A stretch of 64,000 nt of DNA from Actinomycetospora corticicola (lineage in GTDB: Bacteria; Actinomycetota; Actinomycetes; Mycobacteriales; Pseudonocardiaceae). Below, one piece after another: positions 31,651 to 39,535 of the stretch. The notes under the pieces are model-generated. The model worked only from the letters and a program-made list of their open reading frames with translations. It was not told the origin of the DNA and did not search any database. The translations under genes were made by a program, and so were the position numbers. Position 1 is the stretch's first letter. Each line of letters begins with the position of its first letter. The stretch lies in the NCBI RefSeq assembly GCF_013409505.1, contig NZ_JACCBN010000001.1, forward strand, positions 4,650,001 to 4,714,000. The letters are read 5' to 3'.

Positions 31651-32624
31651 TGCGCATCGCGTTCCTCGGCCCGCACGGCACGTTCTGCGAGCAGGCGCTC
31701 GGGTCGGTGCTCGACGACTTCCCGGGCGCGCGGACCGAGCCCGCCGCGAGCACCACCGCCGCCCTGGACGCCCTGCGCGCCGGCGACGCGGAGCTCGCGT
31801 GCGTGCCGATCGAGAGCTCGGTGGAGGGAGCGGTCCCCGCGACCATGGACGGCCTGGTGGAGACCCCGCCCGTCGTCGTGATCCGGGAGATCCTGCTGCC
31901 GGTGCGCTTCGGGGTGCTGGTGCGCCCCGGGACGACCGCCGCCGACGTCGCCACCGTGGCCTCCCACCCGCACGGGGAGGCACAGACCCGTCGCTGGCTC
32001 GCCGCCCACCTCCCGCACGCCGAGGTGCGGATGACGCCGTCGACGGCGGCGGCCGCCGCGGCCGTGGCCGACGGACAGGTCGACGCCGCGGTGTGCGCGC
32101 CGGTCGCGGCCCGCCACTACGGGCTCGAGATGCTCGCCGACGGGGTGCACGACACCGGCGACGCGGTGACCCGCTTCGTCGTCGTGGCCCGCGCGGACTC
32201 CACGCTGCCCGCCCCGACCGGCACGGACCGCACCTCCATCGCCGCGACGACGGTCAACGAGCCGGGCGCCCTGCTCGCGATCCTCACCGAGTTCGCGATC
32301 CGCGGCGTCGACCTCACCCGCATCGAGTCGCGCCCCTCGAAGGCGCGTCTCGGCACCTACTGGTTCTTCCTCGACGGCGCGGGCCACGTCGCCGAGGCCG
32401 CGATGGGCGAGGCGCTGGCGGCGCTCCACCGGCGGTGCACCGACCTGCGGTTCCTCGGCTCCTACCCGCGGGCGACGGTCCCGCCCGGCTCCACCGCACC
32501 GTCCCCGCCGGTCGCACCGCCGGTGCCGGGGCAGACCCCGGCCGACCACGCGGCCGCCGCGGAGTGGCTGCACGCACTGCGATCCCTGCCATCCCGTGCG
32601 GCCGCGGGGCCCGTCGTCGGGTAG
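31650..32624 (+). CDS. pheA: Prephenate dehydratase
   Basis: A 324-residue monofunctional prephenate dehydratase, which makes phenylpyruvate for phenylalanine synthesis. The catalytic domain (to about 185) starts RIAFLGPHGTFCEQAL and contains VPIESSVEG and GDAVTRFVVV. An ACT domain (about 195-275) with NEPGALLAIL and ESRPSK should bind phenylalanine for feedback control. A Pro-rich tail follows. There is no chorismate mutase domain. Overlap TGATG with the upstream gene; the phosphatase gene follows 11 bases later. Confidence 0.93.
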   Translation: MRIAFLGPHGTFCEQALGSVLDDFPGARTEPAASTTAALDALRAGDAELACVPIESSVEGAVPATMDGLVETPPVVVIREILLPVRFGVLVRPGTTAADVATVASHPHGEAQTRRWLAAHLPHAEVRMTPSTAAAAAAVADGQVDAAVCAPVAARHYGLEMLADGVHDTGDAVTRFVVVARADSTLPAPTGTDRTSIAATTVNEPGALLAILTEFAIRGVDLTRIESRPSKARLGTYWFFLDGAGHVAEAAMGEALAALHRRCTDLRFLGSYPRATVPPGSTAPSPPVAPPVPGQTPADHAAAAEWLHALRSLPSRAAAGPVVG

Positions 32625-32635
32625 AGGTGGAGACC

Positions 32636-33280
32636 GTGACCACCCTGGTGCTCTGCCGGCACGGCCAGACGCCGGCGAACGTCGCGAAGATCCTCGACAC
32701 CCTGCTGCCCGGGCCCGGGCTCACCGACCTCGGCCGGCTCCAGGCCGAGGCGCTCGGCAAGGAGCTGTCCGCGCTCGCCGTCACGGCGCTGTACGGCTCG
32801 CGGGCGCGCCGGGCTCAGGAGACGGCCGGGGTCGTCGGAACGGTGCTCGGGATGACGCCGGGCGTGGTCGACGGCGTGCACGAGGTGCAGGTGGGCGACC
32901 TGGAGGGCCGCTCCGACGACGCGTCGGTCGACGTGTTCCGCGGGGTCTACGACGCCTGGCGCGACGGCGACCTCTCCGCGCGCATGCCCGGCGGCGAGTC
33001 GGGACAGGACGTCCTCGACCGCTACCTGCCCGCCGTCGAGGACCTGCGCCGCCGCCACCCGGATGGCACGACGGTGCTGGTCAGCCACGGTGCGGTGCTG
33101 CGCCTGGTCGGGCACGCCCTCGCCGGCGCGAGCGACCTGCGCCCGGACGGGGACGACCACCTCGACAACTGCGGCCGCCTGGAGTTCGAGGCCCTTCCCG
33201 ACGGCGGGTGGCGCCTGGTGGCGTGGCGCCGCGAGGCTCCCGGGGGCCTCGCCTCGACCCGCGACGCGACGGGCGGCTGA
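32636..33280 (+). CDS. Histidine phosphatase (phosphoglycerate-mutase-like)
   Basis: A 214-residue histidine phosphatase. The phospho-accepting RHG is at residues 8-10 (CRHGQT), with Arg in SRARRAQET, Glu in GGESGQD and a second His in VLVSHGAVLR. Mycobacterial relatives next to pheA act as acid phosphatases or mutases of unknown substrate. The GTG start at 32636 has GAGGTGGAG upstream and follows pheA closely, so this is probably the third gene of the operon. The IS110 element is inserted 18 bases after its stop. Confidence 0.87.
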   Translation: MTTLVLCRHGQTPANVAKILDTLLPGPGLTDLGRLQAEALGKELSALAVTALYGSRARRAQETAGVVGTVLGMTPGVVDGVHEVQVGDLEGRSDDASVDVFRGVYDAWRDGDLSARMPGGESGQDVLDRYLPAVEDLRRRHPDGTTVLVSHGAVLRLVGHALAGASDLRPDGDDHLDNCGRLEFEALPDGGWRLVAWRREAPGGLASTRDATGG

Positions 33281-33298
33281 GCGGCCGCTCCGCGAGCT

Positions 33299-34470
33299 GC
33301 TCCTATGTCAAGCGGCGGCGGGGGTTGGGGTGGGTTCGGTCTGTCGGAGCAGGTTGAACACGACGCGGGCGAGGCGTCGTTTGAGGGCGCGGAGGGCGTC
33401 GTTGTGTCGGTCGCCGCGGGCTCGACGCTTGTCGTAGTAGGCCCGTCCGAGGCTCTCGGGTAGCCGGGTCTGGGTCAGCGCGATGCGGTGCAGGGCGGCG
33501 TTGAGTTGCCGGTTGCCGCCGCGGGCCAGCCGGTGGCGGTCGGTGCGCCCCGAGGAGGCCGGGATCGGTGCGACCCCGGCGTGCATCGCGAAGCAGGCCT
33601 CGGAGCGGAACCGGCCCGGGCGGGCGGTCTCGGCGAGCAGCTTCGCCGCCGAGAGCGGCCCGCAGCCGGGCAACTCGAGCAGCTGCGGGGCCAACACGGC
33701 GACCCGCCGGGCGATCTCGCGCTCGAGGGCGCGGATGCGGGTGGTGCGTGCGGCGATGTCGCCGACCAGCTCGGCGGCCAGTTCGCCGACCAGCCCGGGG
33801 TGCGCGGCGGGCAGGTGCTCAGCGAGCCAGGCCAGCCGGGTGGGCTTGTCCAGCCCGCGGGCCGGGATGCTGCGCTCGAGTTCGGGATCGAGCTCGTGCA
33901 GGTGCCAACGCAGCCGGCAGATCATCGCGGTCCGCTCCGCCACCAGGTGCTCACGGTGATCGACCAGCAGCTTCAGCTCCCGGCTGGCCGGGGTGTGCTC
34001 GGCCAGGGGCAGGTCCGGCTCCCGCAACGCGGCCCGGGCGATCGCGGTCGCATCGATCGGGTCGGACTTCCCGAACTCCCGCGCCGAGCTCCGGGCACCG
34101 GCCATCAGCTTCGGCGGCACCCGCCGCACTCGCTGCCCCGCGGCGAGCAACGCCCGCTCCAGGCGCAGCGACACATGCCGGCAGTCCTCCACCGCCCACT
34201 CGATCTCGGGCCCAGCCGCGACCGCGAACTCCTCACCCACACCCTGGACCCACGCCAACAACTCCAGGTGTCCGGCGTCGGTGGCCTGCACCCGACGCTG
34301 CGCGCGGCGCACCCCGAGTTGATCGACCACCACCGCGGTGTGGGTGTCTTTGTGGACATCGACTCCGACCATCAGGACCATCGAAGGGTCTCCTGCTCCT
34401 AGCCTGCGGGGGACAACAGGCCGGGCCGGTCGGCGGACACACCTCAGTGGGGGCGCTGCCACGCTCCTAT
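33299..34470 (-). mobile_element. IS110-family insertion sequence, intact
   Basis: The element is defined by an intact DEDD transposase gene and by the 8-base sequence GCTCCTAT found at both edges (33299-33306 and 34463-34470). I see no terminal inverted repeats, as is normal for IS110. About 89 bases precede the transposase start and hold a hairpin (GCCTG/CAGGC near 34400-34420), where a guide (bridge) RNA could be encoded. It lies between the phosphatase gene and a 54-base palindromic repeat. Exact boundaries need a copy-free comparison. Confidence 0.7.
33308..34381 (-). CDS. IS110-family DEDD transposase
   Basis: A 357-residue recombinase. The N-terminal RuvC-like DEDD domain starts VGVDVHKDTHTAVVVD and includes KSDPIDATAIARA. 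The C-terminal Transposase_20 domain contains LPGCGPLSAAKLLAE and a SSGRTDRHRLARGGNRQLN segment with the candidate catalytic Ser. No frameshift or stop is seen. The ATG at 34381 has AGGAGA 7 bases upstream; a longer frame to 34462 would cross the element's non-coding end. Composition is like the host, so the copy is probably well adapted or old. Confidence 0.9.
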   Translation of the reverse strand: MVLMVGVDVHKDTHTAVVVDQLGVRRAQRRVQATDAGHLELLAWVQGVGEEFAVAAGPEIEWAVEDCRHVSLRLERALLAAGQRVRRVPPKLMAGARSSAREFGKSDPIDATAIARAALREPDLPLAEHTPASRELKLLVDHREHLVAERTAMICRLRWHLHELDPELERSIPARGLDKPTRLAWLAEHLPAAHPGLVGELAAELVGDIAARTTRIRALEREIARRVAVLAPQLLELPGCGPLSAAKLLAETARPGRFRSEACFAMHAGVAPIPASSGRTDRHRLARGGNRQLNAALHRIALTQTRLPESLGRAYYDKRRARGDRHNDALRALKRRLARVVFNLLRQTEPTPTPAAA

Positions 34471-34608
34471 CAAGTCACGCCGGCCGGCCTGGCCGCCGGT
34501 GCCCGGCACAGCTCGCGCTGGCCCATCAGGGGCAGTCACATGGAGAGCCAGAGCACCGACGACCAGGATCCCGACCACCGCAACAGCGGCACCACCGACC
34601 CTGACACT

Positions 34609-34662
34609 GAGGTTCACGTGGGGCAGGTCCCGGTGGCCGTGGACCTGCCTGGTGTGCACCTC
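34609..34662. repeat. CACGTG-type palindromic repeat, copy B
   Basis: Arms 34609-34628 and 34643-34662 match at about 15 of 20 positions; the left arm reads GAGGTTCACGTGGGGCAGGT. It lies next to the 3' end of the small gene at 34670, while copy C lies on that gene's other side. The stretch 34471-34608 between this repeat and IS110 holds nothing else I can support. Confidence 0.65.
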
Positions 34663-34669
34663 GACGTCC

Positions 34670-34912
34670 CTACGCCCCCTGGTCGGCGACGTACCTGCGC
34701 CCGGCGTCGGTGACCGCGACGTGGACGAAGCGGCGCCCGACGTCGGCCGGGCTCACGTCCGCGATGAGACCGGCCGCCTCGAGCTGGGCCAGGAACGCGT
34801 CGAACTGGGCCTGCTGGTCCTCGGCGACACCGCCCGCCAGCGCCGACTCCGGGATCACCCGCTCACCGGCGCCGTCCACGGCCTGCAGGAACTCCGCGAT
34901 CAGGTCGGCCAT
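34670..34912 (-). CDS. Small hypothetical protein between two repeats
   Basis: An 80-residue protein with helical stretches and a C-terminal FVHVAVTDAGRRYVADQG that resembles the wing of a small winged-helix (MarR/PadR-like) fold, with TDAGR typical of such proteins. It lacks a recognisable family. The ATG at 34912 is the only reasonable start. It stands alone between palindromic repeats B and C. It could be a small transcription factor, but I cannot show this. Confidence 0.55.
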   Translation of the reverse strand: MADLIAEFLQAVDGAGERVIPESALAGGVAEDQQAQFDAFLAQLEAAGLIADVSPADVGRRFVHVAVTDAGRRYVADQGA

Positions 34913-34960
34913 GGGCGGCCACGGTGCCCGCTCGACGGCGACCCGTCCACCCCGCGCGCC

Positions 34961-35018
34961 GCGAGGTGCACGTGAGGCAGCCCGTGGGGCCGCGGCGCCT
35001 GCCTGACGTGACCCTCGC
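34961..35018. repeat. CACGTG-type palindromic repeat, copy C
   Basis: The left arm GCGAGGTGCACGTGAGGCAG (34961-34980) and the right arm GCCTGCCTGACGTGACCCTC (34997-35016) are complementary at about 16 of 20 positions. It ends 4 bases before the stop of the metallopeptidase gene. Confidence 0.65.
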
Positions 35019-35021
35019 CGG

Positions 35022-35369
35022 TCAGCCCCAGCCGTACCGGTGCAGGGTCTCCTCGTCGATCCCGAAGTGGTGCGCGATCTCGTGCACGACCGTGATCGCC
35101 ACCTCGTCGCGCAGCTCGTCCTCGTCGGCGCACATGTCCACCAGGGCGTCCCGGTAGAGGGTGATCCGGTCGGGGAGGACGCCGCCGTAGTCGGACGTCC
35201 GCTCGGTCAGTGCGACGCCCTCGTAGAGCCCGAGCAGCTCCGGGTCCTCGACGTTCCGCGCCTCGACGAGCACGACCACGTTGTCCATGGCGCGGAGCAG
35301 CTCGGGCGGGAGCTCGTCGAGCGCCTCGCCGACCAGCTCCTCGAACCGCTCGGGTCCGACCCCGTCCAC
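35022..35369 (-). CDS. Zincin-like metallopeptidase family protein
   Basis: A 115-residue member of the small minimal-zincin family (DUF1025-like). The zinc motif is HEIAHHFGID (HExxHxxG) near residue 100, with ELPPELLRAMDNV and LYRDALVD upstream. The full motif suggests a real peptidase or a zinc-binding relative; the target is unknown. The GTG at 35369 starts 8 bases after the septum-formation gene ends, so they are probably cotranscribed. Confidence 0.85.
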   Translation of the reverse strand: MDGVGPERFEELVGEALDELPPELLRAMDNVVVLVEARNVEDPELLGLYEGVALTERTSDYGGVLPDRITLYRDALVDMCADEDELRDEVAITVVHEIAHHFGIDEETLHRYGWG

Positions 35370-35377
35370 CGGAGGGA

Positions 35378-36580
35378 TCAGTTGGCCGGAGCGGGGGCCG
35401 ACGTCTGCGCCGGCTGCCCCAGCCCGGGCAGCGGGACCGGCAGTTGCAGGCCGGGCTGCGGGGCGACGGGCTGTGCGGGGACGTCCGGATCGGCGCTCGG
35501 GGCGGTCGACGCGGAGGTGGTGGGCGCCTCGGCCGGGGCACCGGCGGGCGGCAGCGGGTCGGCCGACGCCGGGGCCGCGCCGCCGATGGTGACGCCGTCC
35601 TTCACCGCTCCGGTCAGCGGGGCGAAGCCGGAGTTGTCGGCCAGCAGCGAACCCATGTTGCAGCTCACCCGCCGCGTGCCCGCGTCCCACGAGGCCTGGT
35701 TGACGTTCGTCCAGTACACGGTGAGCTTCGAGTCGGTCAGCTTCTGCGCGCCGACGGCATCCTGGGCGACGCGGGTGCACTCCGGCTGGAGGAAGTTGTC
35801 CTGGTCGTCGACCGAGGGCAGGCCGTTCGGGAACTTGCTGCCGAGGTCCACGGTGCCGGCGACCTCGGCGGCGTGCGTCTTCGTGCACGACGACACCGGG
35901 TCCGACACCTCCTTGCCCGCGAGGCCGAGGCAGGTCCCGGGCGCGAAGACGACGGCCTGGTCGGTGTCGGCGACCTTCCCGGTGGAGGAGAACAGCGCGC
36001 CGGAGCGGCCGGGGGCCTGCAGGCCGCAGCGGACCGTGCGGTCGCCGTCCTCCCACGCCGACTGCGTGGGCTTGAGCGCGCCGACCTTGTAGCGGCCGGT
36101 GGGGTCGAGCGGCTTCGCCAGGTAGCCCTGCACCACGGGCCCGCACTGCGAGGCGACCAGCTGCTGCCACGCGGCGTCGGCCGGGAACGGCGCGCCGTCG
36201 GGCAGCGGGGCCTGGACCGCACCCGCCGTCTCGAACAGGTGGGACTGCGCGCACGGCACCTGGGAGACGTCCGACCCGTCCGCGGTGGTCCAGGTCAGGC
36301 ACGTCCCGGGCGTCGAGGGGAGCTCCGTGCGGTCGGTCGAGGGACCGGTGCTGGAACCGCCGAGGATGCCGGGGGACCCGCCCTCGTTCGAGGCCAGCCC
36401 CAGGAATCCGAGGCTGGATCCGGTGGCCGCGAGGGCGGAGGCGGCGAGGAGCATGACGAGGGCGCCGACCAGGATCCCCACGACGCCGCGGCGCGCGATG
36501 AGTCGCCGCCCGGCGTGGTCGTCCCGGTCGGTGTCTGGTTCGTCCCCTCCGCCGGAGGACGGGCGTTCCCGTACGAGCAT
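35378..36580 (-). CDS. Septum-formation family membrane protein
   Basis: A 400-residue anchored protein. A basic N-terminus leads to one membrane helix at about 30-52 (GVVGILVGALVMLLAASALA). The extracellular part has two related Cys-containing septum-formation domains (about 85-190 and 205-320; compare GTCLTWT...CAQSHLFE with GTCLGLA...CTKTHAAE, the Cys-rest-His pattern), then a Pro/Ala-rich tail. The ATG at 36580 is chosen because the frame upstream is unlike an N-terminus. Its role in division is taken from the family name and is not shown here. Confidence 0.75.
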   Translation of the reverse strand: MLVRERPSSGGGDEPDTDRDDHAGRRLIARRGVVGILVGALVMLLAASALAATGSSLGFLGLASNEGGSPGILGGSSTGPSTDRTELPSTPGTCLTWTTADGSDVSQVPCAQSHLFETAGAVQAPLPDGAPFPADAAWQQLVASQCGPVVQGYLAKPLDPTGRYKVGALKPTQSAWEDGDRTVRCGLQAPGRSGALFSSTGKVADTDQAVVFAPGTCLGLAGKEVSDPVSSCTKTHAAEVAGTVDLGSKFPNGLPSVDDQDNFLQPECTRVAQDAVGAQKLTDSKLTVYWTNVNQASWDAGTRRVSCNMGSLLADNSGFAPLTGAVKDGVTIGGAAPASADPLPPAGAPAEAPTTSASTAPSADPDVPAQPVAPQPGLQLPVPLPGLGQPAQTSAPAPAN

Positions 36581-36680
36581 GGTCCTGCCATCATGCCGCG
36601 TGCCCGGTTCGTCGCCTTGACGGGGGGACGACGGGCCCGGTGATGTGATGGAGTGGAGCGATGAACGGGGGCGACGGGCG

Positions 36681-37508
36681 ATGACGGACCAGCCGGGCGG
36701 CACTCATCGGGCGGACGACGCCCCGACGCCGCCGCAGGGCACCCCCGCTGCGCCCGACACCGAGCAGCGCACCGCCGAGGAGTGGCAGGCCGTGCAGCGC
36801 GGCGAGGCGGCCGAACCGGACGCCGGCACGAGCACGAGCACCGGCCCGGACGGCACCCTCGTGGCGCCGACGCCGGAGCCGGAGAAGCGCAAGGGCGGGA
36901 TCCGCTACCAGGACCCGGAGACGACCACGCCGCGCGAGCCCACGGTCGCCGAGCAGCGCGCCCGGCGGGAGGCCGAGCGCCGTCGTCGCGCCCAGGAGGA
37001 GGCGGCGGCCGCCGCGGAGCAGCGGAAGTCGAAGACGCGCAAGCGCATCCTCATCGGCGGTGGGGTCGCGGTGGGCATCGTCGCGATCGTCGCGATCGCC
37101 TACGCCGCCTCGGGCAGCGACGACGAGACCACCGCGCAGTGCGTCGACCAGAACGGCGTGGTCGTCGACGACAACCAGTGCGCCACCGGCGCCCAGCAGG
37201 GCGGCTACTACAACTCCAGTGGCGCCTTCGTGCCGATCTTCCTCGGCGGGTTCGGCAACCAGTACCACTACAACTACGGGTCGAACGCGCCCGTCGGCAC
37301 GGTCGCGCGCGGCGGCAGCACCAATCCGCCGGCCAGCGGCACCTCGCTGCGCGGCACGTCCGGCTCGAGCGTCGGCACCTCGAACGGCAGCAGCGGCACG
37401 GTGAGCCGTGGCGGCCTCGGCGTCGGCAGCTCGTCGTCGGGAACCGGCGGCTCGGGCAGCCGCGGGTCCTCGGGCTCGTCCGGCGGCGGCTCCAGCTCCG
37501 GCAGCTGA
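36681..37508 (+). CDS. YgiB/DUF1190-like membrane protein
   Basis: A 275-residue protein. A charged cytoplasmic part with a long Arg/Glu/Ala helix (about 88-130) leads to one membrane helix at about 134-152. The extracellular part begins CVDQNGVVVDDNQC, similar to the DUF1190 (YgiB) pattern, and has an FVPIFLGGFGNQYHYNYG core and a long Ser/Gly tail. It precedes a glutathionylspermidine-synthase-like gene by 13 bases, as ygiB precedes ygiC in enterobacteria. The ATG at 36681 is preferred over 36645. Confidence 0.72.
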   Translation: MTDQPGGTHRADDAPTPPQGTPAAPDTEQRTAEEWQAVQRGEAAEPDAGTSTSTGPDGTLVAPTPEPEKRKGGIRYQDPETTTPREPTVAEQRARREAERRRRAQEEAAAAAEQRKSKTRKRILIGGGVAVGIVAIVAIAYAASGSDDETTAQCVDQNGVVVDDNQCATGAQQGGYYNSSGAFVPIFLGGFGNQYHYNYGSNAPVGTVARGGSTNPPASGTSLRGTSGSSVGTSNGSSGTVSRGGLGVGSSSSGTGGSGSRGSSGSSGGGSSSGS

Positions 37509-37521
37509 CAGGCTCACCGGC

Positions 37522-38691
37522 GTGCGACGCGAACGATCGACCCCCCGCCCCGACTGGCGTCAGAAGATCGAGGAGCAGGGGCTGGTCTTCGGCACGCCCG
37601 CCACGAGCGCCGGCAACGGCACGCGCCCGTACTGGGACGAGTCGGTGCACTACGTGTTCGACATGGCCGAGATCCTCTCGCTCGAGGCGGACGTCGAGCT
37701 GCTGCACTCGATGTGCCTCGAGGCGGTCGACCACGTCGTGACCACGGAGCGGTTCCGCGACTTCGCGCTGCCCGAGTGGTGCTGGGAGCAGGTGGCCGCG
37801 TCGTGGAAGCGGCACGACCCGCACCTCTACGGCCGCTTCGACCTGCGCTACGACGGGTCGGGGCCCGCGAAGCTGCTCGAGTACAACGCCGACACCCCGA
37901 CGTCGCTGCTCGAGGCCTCGATCTGCCAGTGGTACTGGCTCAAGGACGTCTTCGGCGACCAGGACCAGTGGAACTCGCTGCACGAGAAGCTGGTGGCGCA
38001 GTGGGGGACGATCGCGGCGAACCTGCCGCGCGGCGACGTGCACTTCTGCTGGTCGCAGGCCGACGCGACCGGTGAGGACCACGTCACCACGGCCTACCTG
38101 CAGGAGACCGCCGCCGAGGCCGGGCTGGACACCGTGGGACTCGCGATCGAGCAGATCGGCTGGGACTCCGCGCTCGACCGGTTCGTCGACCTCGAGGAGG
38201 CCCCGATGAGCTGTGTCTGCAAGCTCTACCCCTGGGAGTGGATCCTCGGCGACGACTTCGGCAAGCACGTCACGCGGAGCCTGCCGGAGACGCAGTGGGT
38301 CGAGCCGCTGTGGAAGACGCTGCTGTCGAACAAGGCGCTGCTCGCCGTGCTGTGGGAGATGTACCCCGGGCACCCGAACCTGCTGCCCGCGAGCCTGAAC
38401 GACCCCGGGTTCCTCACCGAGTACGTCCGCAAGCCGCTGCTGGGCCGCGAGGGCGCGAACGTGCAGATCGTCGCCGGGGCCGGGGAGCCCGTCGTCGAGA
38501 CCGGCGGGGTCTACGGCGAGGAGGGCTACGTCTACCAGCTCTTCGACCCGCTGCCCGAGTTCGACGGCTACCGCCCGGTGCTCGGCGCCTGGATCGTCGG
38601 CGACGAGGCGGCCGGCATGGGGATCCGCGAGTCCGCGGGGCTGGTCACCGACAACGGCGCGGCGTTCGTGCCGCACCGGATCCCGGACTAG
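37522..38691 (+). CDS. Glutathionylspermidine-synthase-family ATP-grasp ligase (YgiC/YjfC-like)
   Basis: A 389-residue ATP-grasp enzyme of the synthetase half of glutathionylspermidine synthase, without the amidase half. Typical segments are YWDESVHYVFD, RFDLRYDGSGPAKLLEYNADTPTSLLEA, YPWEWILGD and PLLGREGANV. Family enzymes form an amide between a carboxylate and an amine; the actual substrates of the YgiC/YjfC branch are not established. It sits between the YgiB-like gene and a SCO6745-like gene (start directly after its TAG stop), with a DUF350 gene beyond, a recurring envelope-linked combination. Confidence 0.87.
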   Translation: MRRERSTPRPDWRQKIEEQGLVFGTPATSAGNGTRPYWDESVHYVFDMAEILSLEADVELLHSMCLEAVDHVVTTERFRDFALPEWCWEQVAASWKRHDPHLYGRFDLRYDGSGPAKLLEYNADTPTSLLEASICQWYWLKDVFGDQDQWNSLHEKLVAQWGTIAANLPRGDVHFCWSQADATGEDHVTTAYLQETAAEAGLDTVGLAIEQIGWDSALDRFVDLEEAPMSCVCKLYPWEWILGDDFGKHVTRSLPETQWVEPLWKTLLSNKALLAVLWEMYPGHPNLLPASLNDPGFLTEYVRKPLLGREGANVQIVAGAGEPVVETGGVYGEEGYVYQLFDPLPEFDGYRPVLGAWIVGDEAAGMGIRESAGLVTDNGAAFVPHRIPD

Positions 38692-39489
38692 ATGCACGTC
38701 GCCCGGCGGATGTGGCGGCTCGTCGAGCCGGTCCACGCGCTGATCTACTTCGCGCCCGCGTCGCTGCGGGCCACCGAGGACCTCGGGCCGTCGTTCTGGT
38801 CGCGCTACGTCGCGCAGCGCGCGGCGCCGCTCGGCGCGGTGCCGTCGGCGGTGATCACGGCGGCCTTCGGCGGCTTCGCGCCCGACCGGATCGCCGACGC
38901 GCTCGAGGGCGTCACCGTCACCCCCGGCGTCGCGCTCGAACGGCGGCTGCGCGGCATCGACGCCGCCGTCCGCGAGCTCGAGGGCCTTCCCGACGCCGGG
39001 TGGGCGCAGGAGGCCGCCGACCTCGCCTGGGAGGCGTCGCGGGCCTGCGAGGACGCAGGCCGCGTCCTCGGCGCCGCGAACCGTGCCCTGCCACGTCCCG
39101 CCGACCCGCACCTCGCCCTGTGGCAGGCGACGACGACGTTGCGCGAGCACCGCGGCGACGGGCACCTCGCCGCGCTGACCGTGCACGGCGTGTCGGCCGT
39201 GGAGTCGCACGTGCTCAAGGTGCTCGCGGGGGAGTCCCCGGAACGCGACCTGCGGCTCGGCCGGCGCCTTCCCGACGACGGGTGGGAGGCGGCGGTCGCG
39301 CGGTGGACCCCGGCGGAGGCGGCGGACCTGCACGCTGCGGTGGAGGACGCGACCGACCGGGCGGCCGCCACGCCGTGGGCGGCTCTGGGGCCGGAGCGGA
39401 CGGACCGGCTCGCCGAGCTGCTCGCGCCGATCGCCGACGCGTGCTGGAACGTCGTGCCGTCGCCCAACCCCGTCGGGTTGACCCGCTAG
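38692..39489 (+). CDS. SCO6745-family protein
   Basis: A 265-residue all-helical protein of the actinobacterial SCO6745 family, recognised by the N-terminal RRMWRLVEPVHALIYFAPAS and the C-terminal WNVVPSPNP region. Its function is unknown. The ATG directly follows the ligase stop (TAGATG), so they are translationally linked. Two copies of the recurring oligomer CTTCCCGACGNCGGG lie in this gene, both coding LPDxGW and both using the rare Leu codon CTT. Confidence 0.75.
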   Translation: MHVARRMWRLVEPVHALIYFAPASLRATEDLGPSFWSRYVAQRAAPLGAVPSAVITAAFGGFAPDRIADALEGVTVTPGVALERRLRGIDAAVRELEGLPDAGWAQEAADLAWEASRACEDAGRVLGAANRALPRPADPHLALWQATTTLREHRGDGHLAALTVHGVSAVESHVLKVLAGESPERDLRLGRRLPDDGWEAAVARWTPAEAADLHAAVEDATDRAAATPWAALGPERTDRLAELLAPIADACWNVVPSPNPVGLTR

Positions 39490-39535
39490 TCTGGCGCCCC
39501 TTTCGTCCGGTTGGACCACCCGCCTTGGGGGCCGC

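Noticed and set aside
33299..33306. GCTCCTAT edges as a classic target-site duplication
   Set aside because: IS110 elements recombine by a core dinucleotide and generally do not make staggered-cut duplications, so the match is better read as element ends or shared target core.
34541..34713. Short plus-strand frame between IS110 and the 34670 gene
   Set aside because: It runs through palindromic repeat B and into the opposite gene, with no ribosome site or similarity I recognise.
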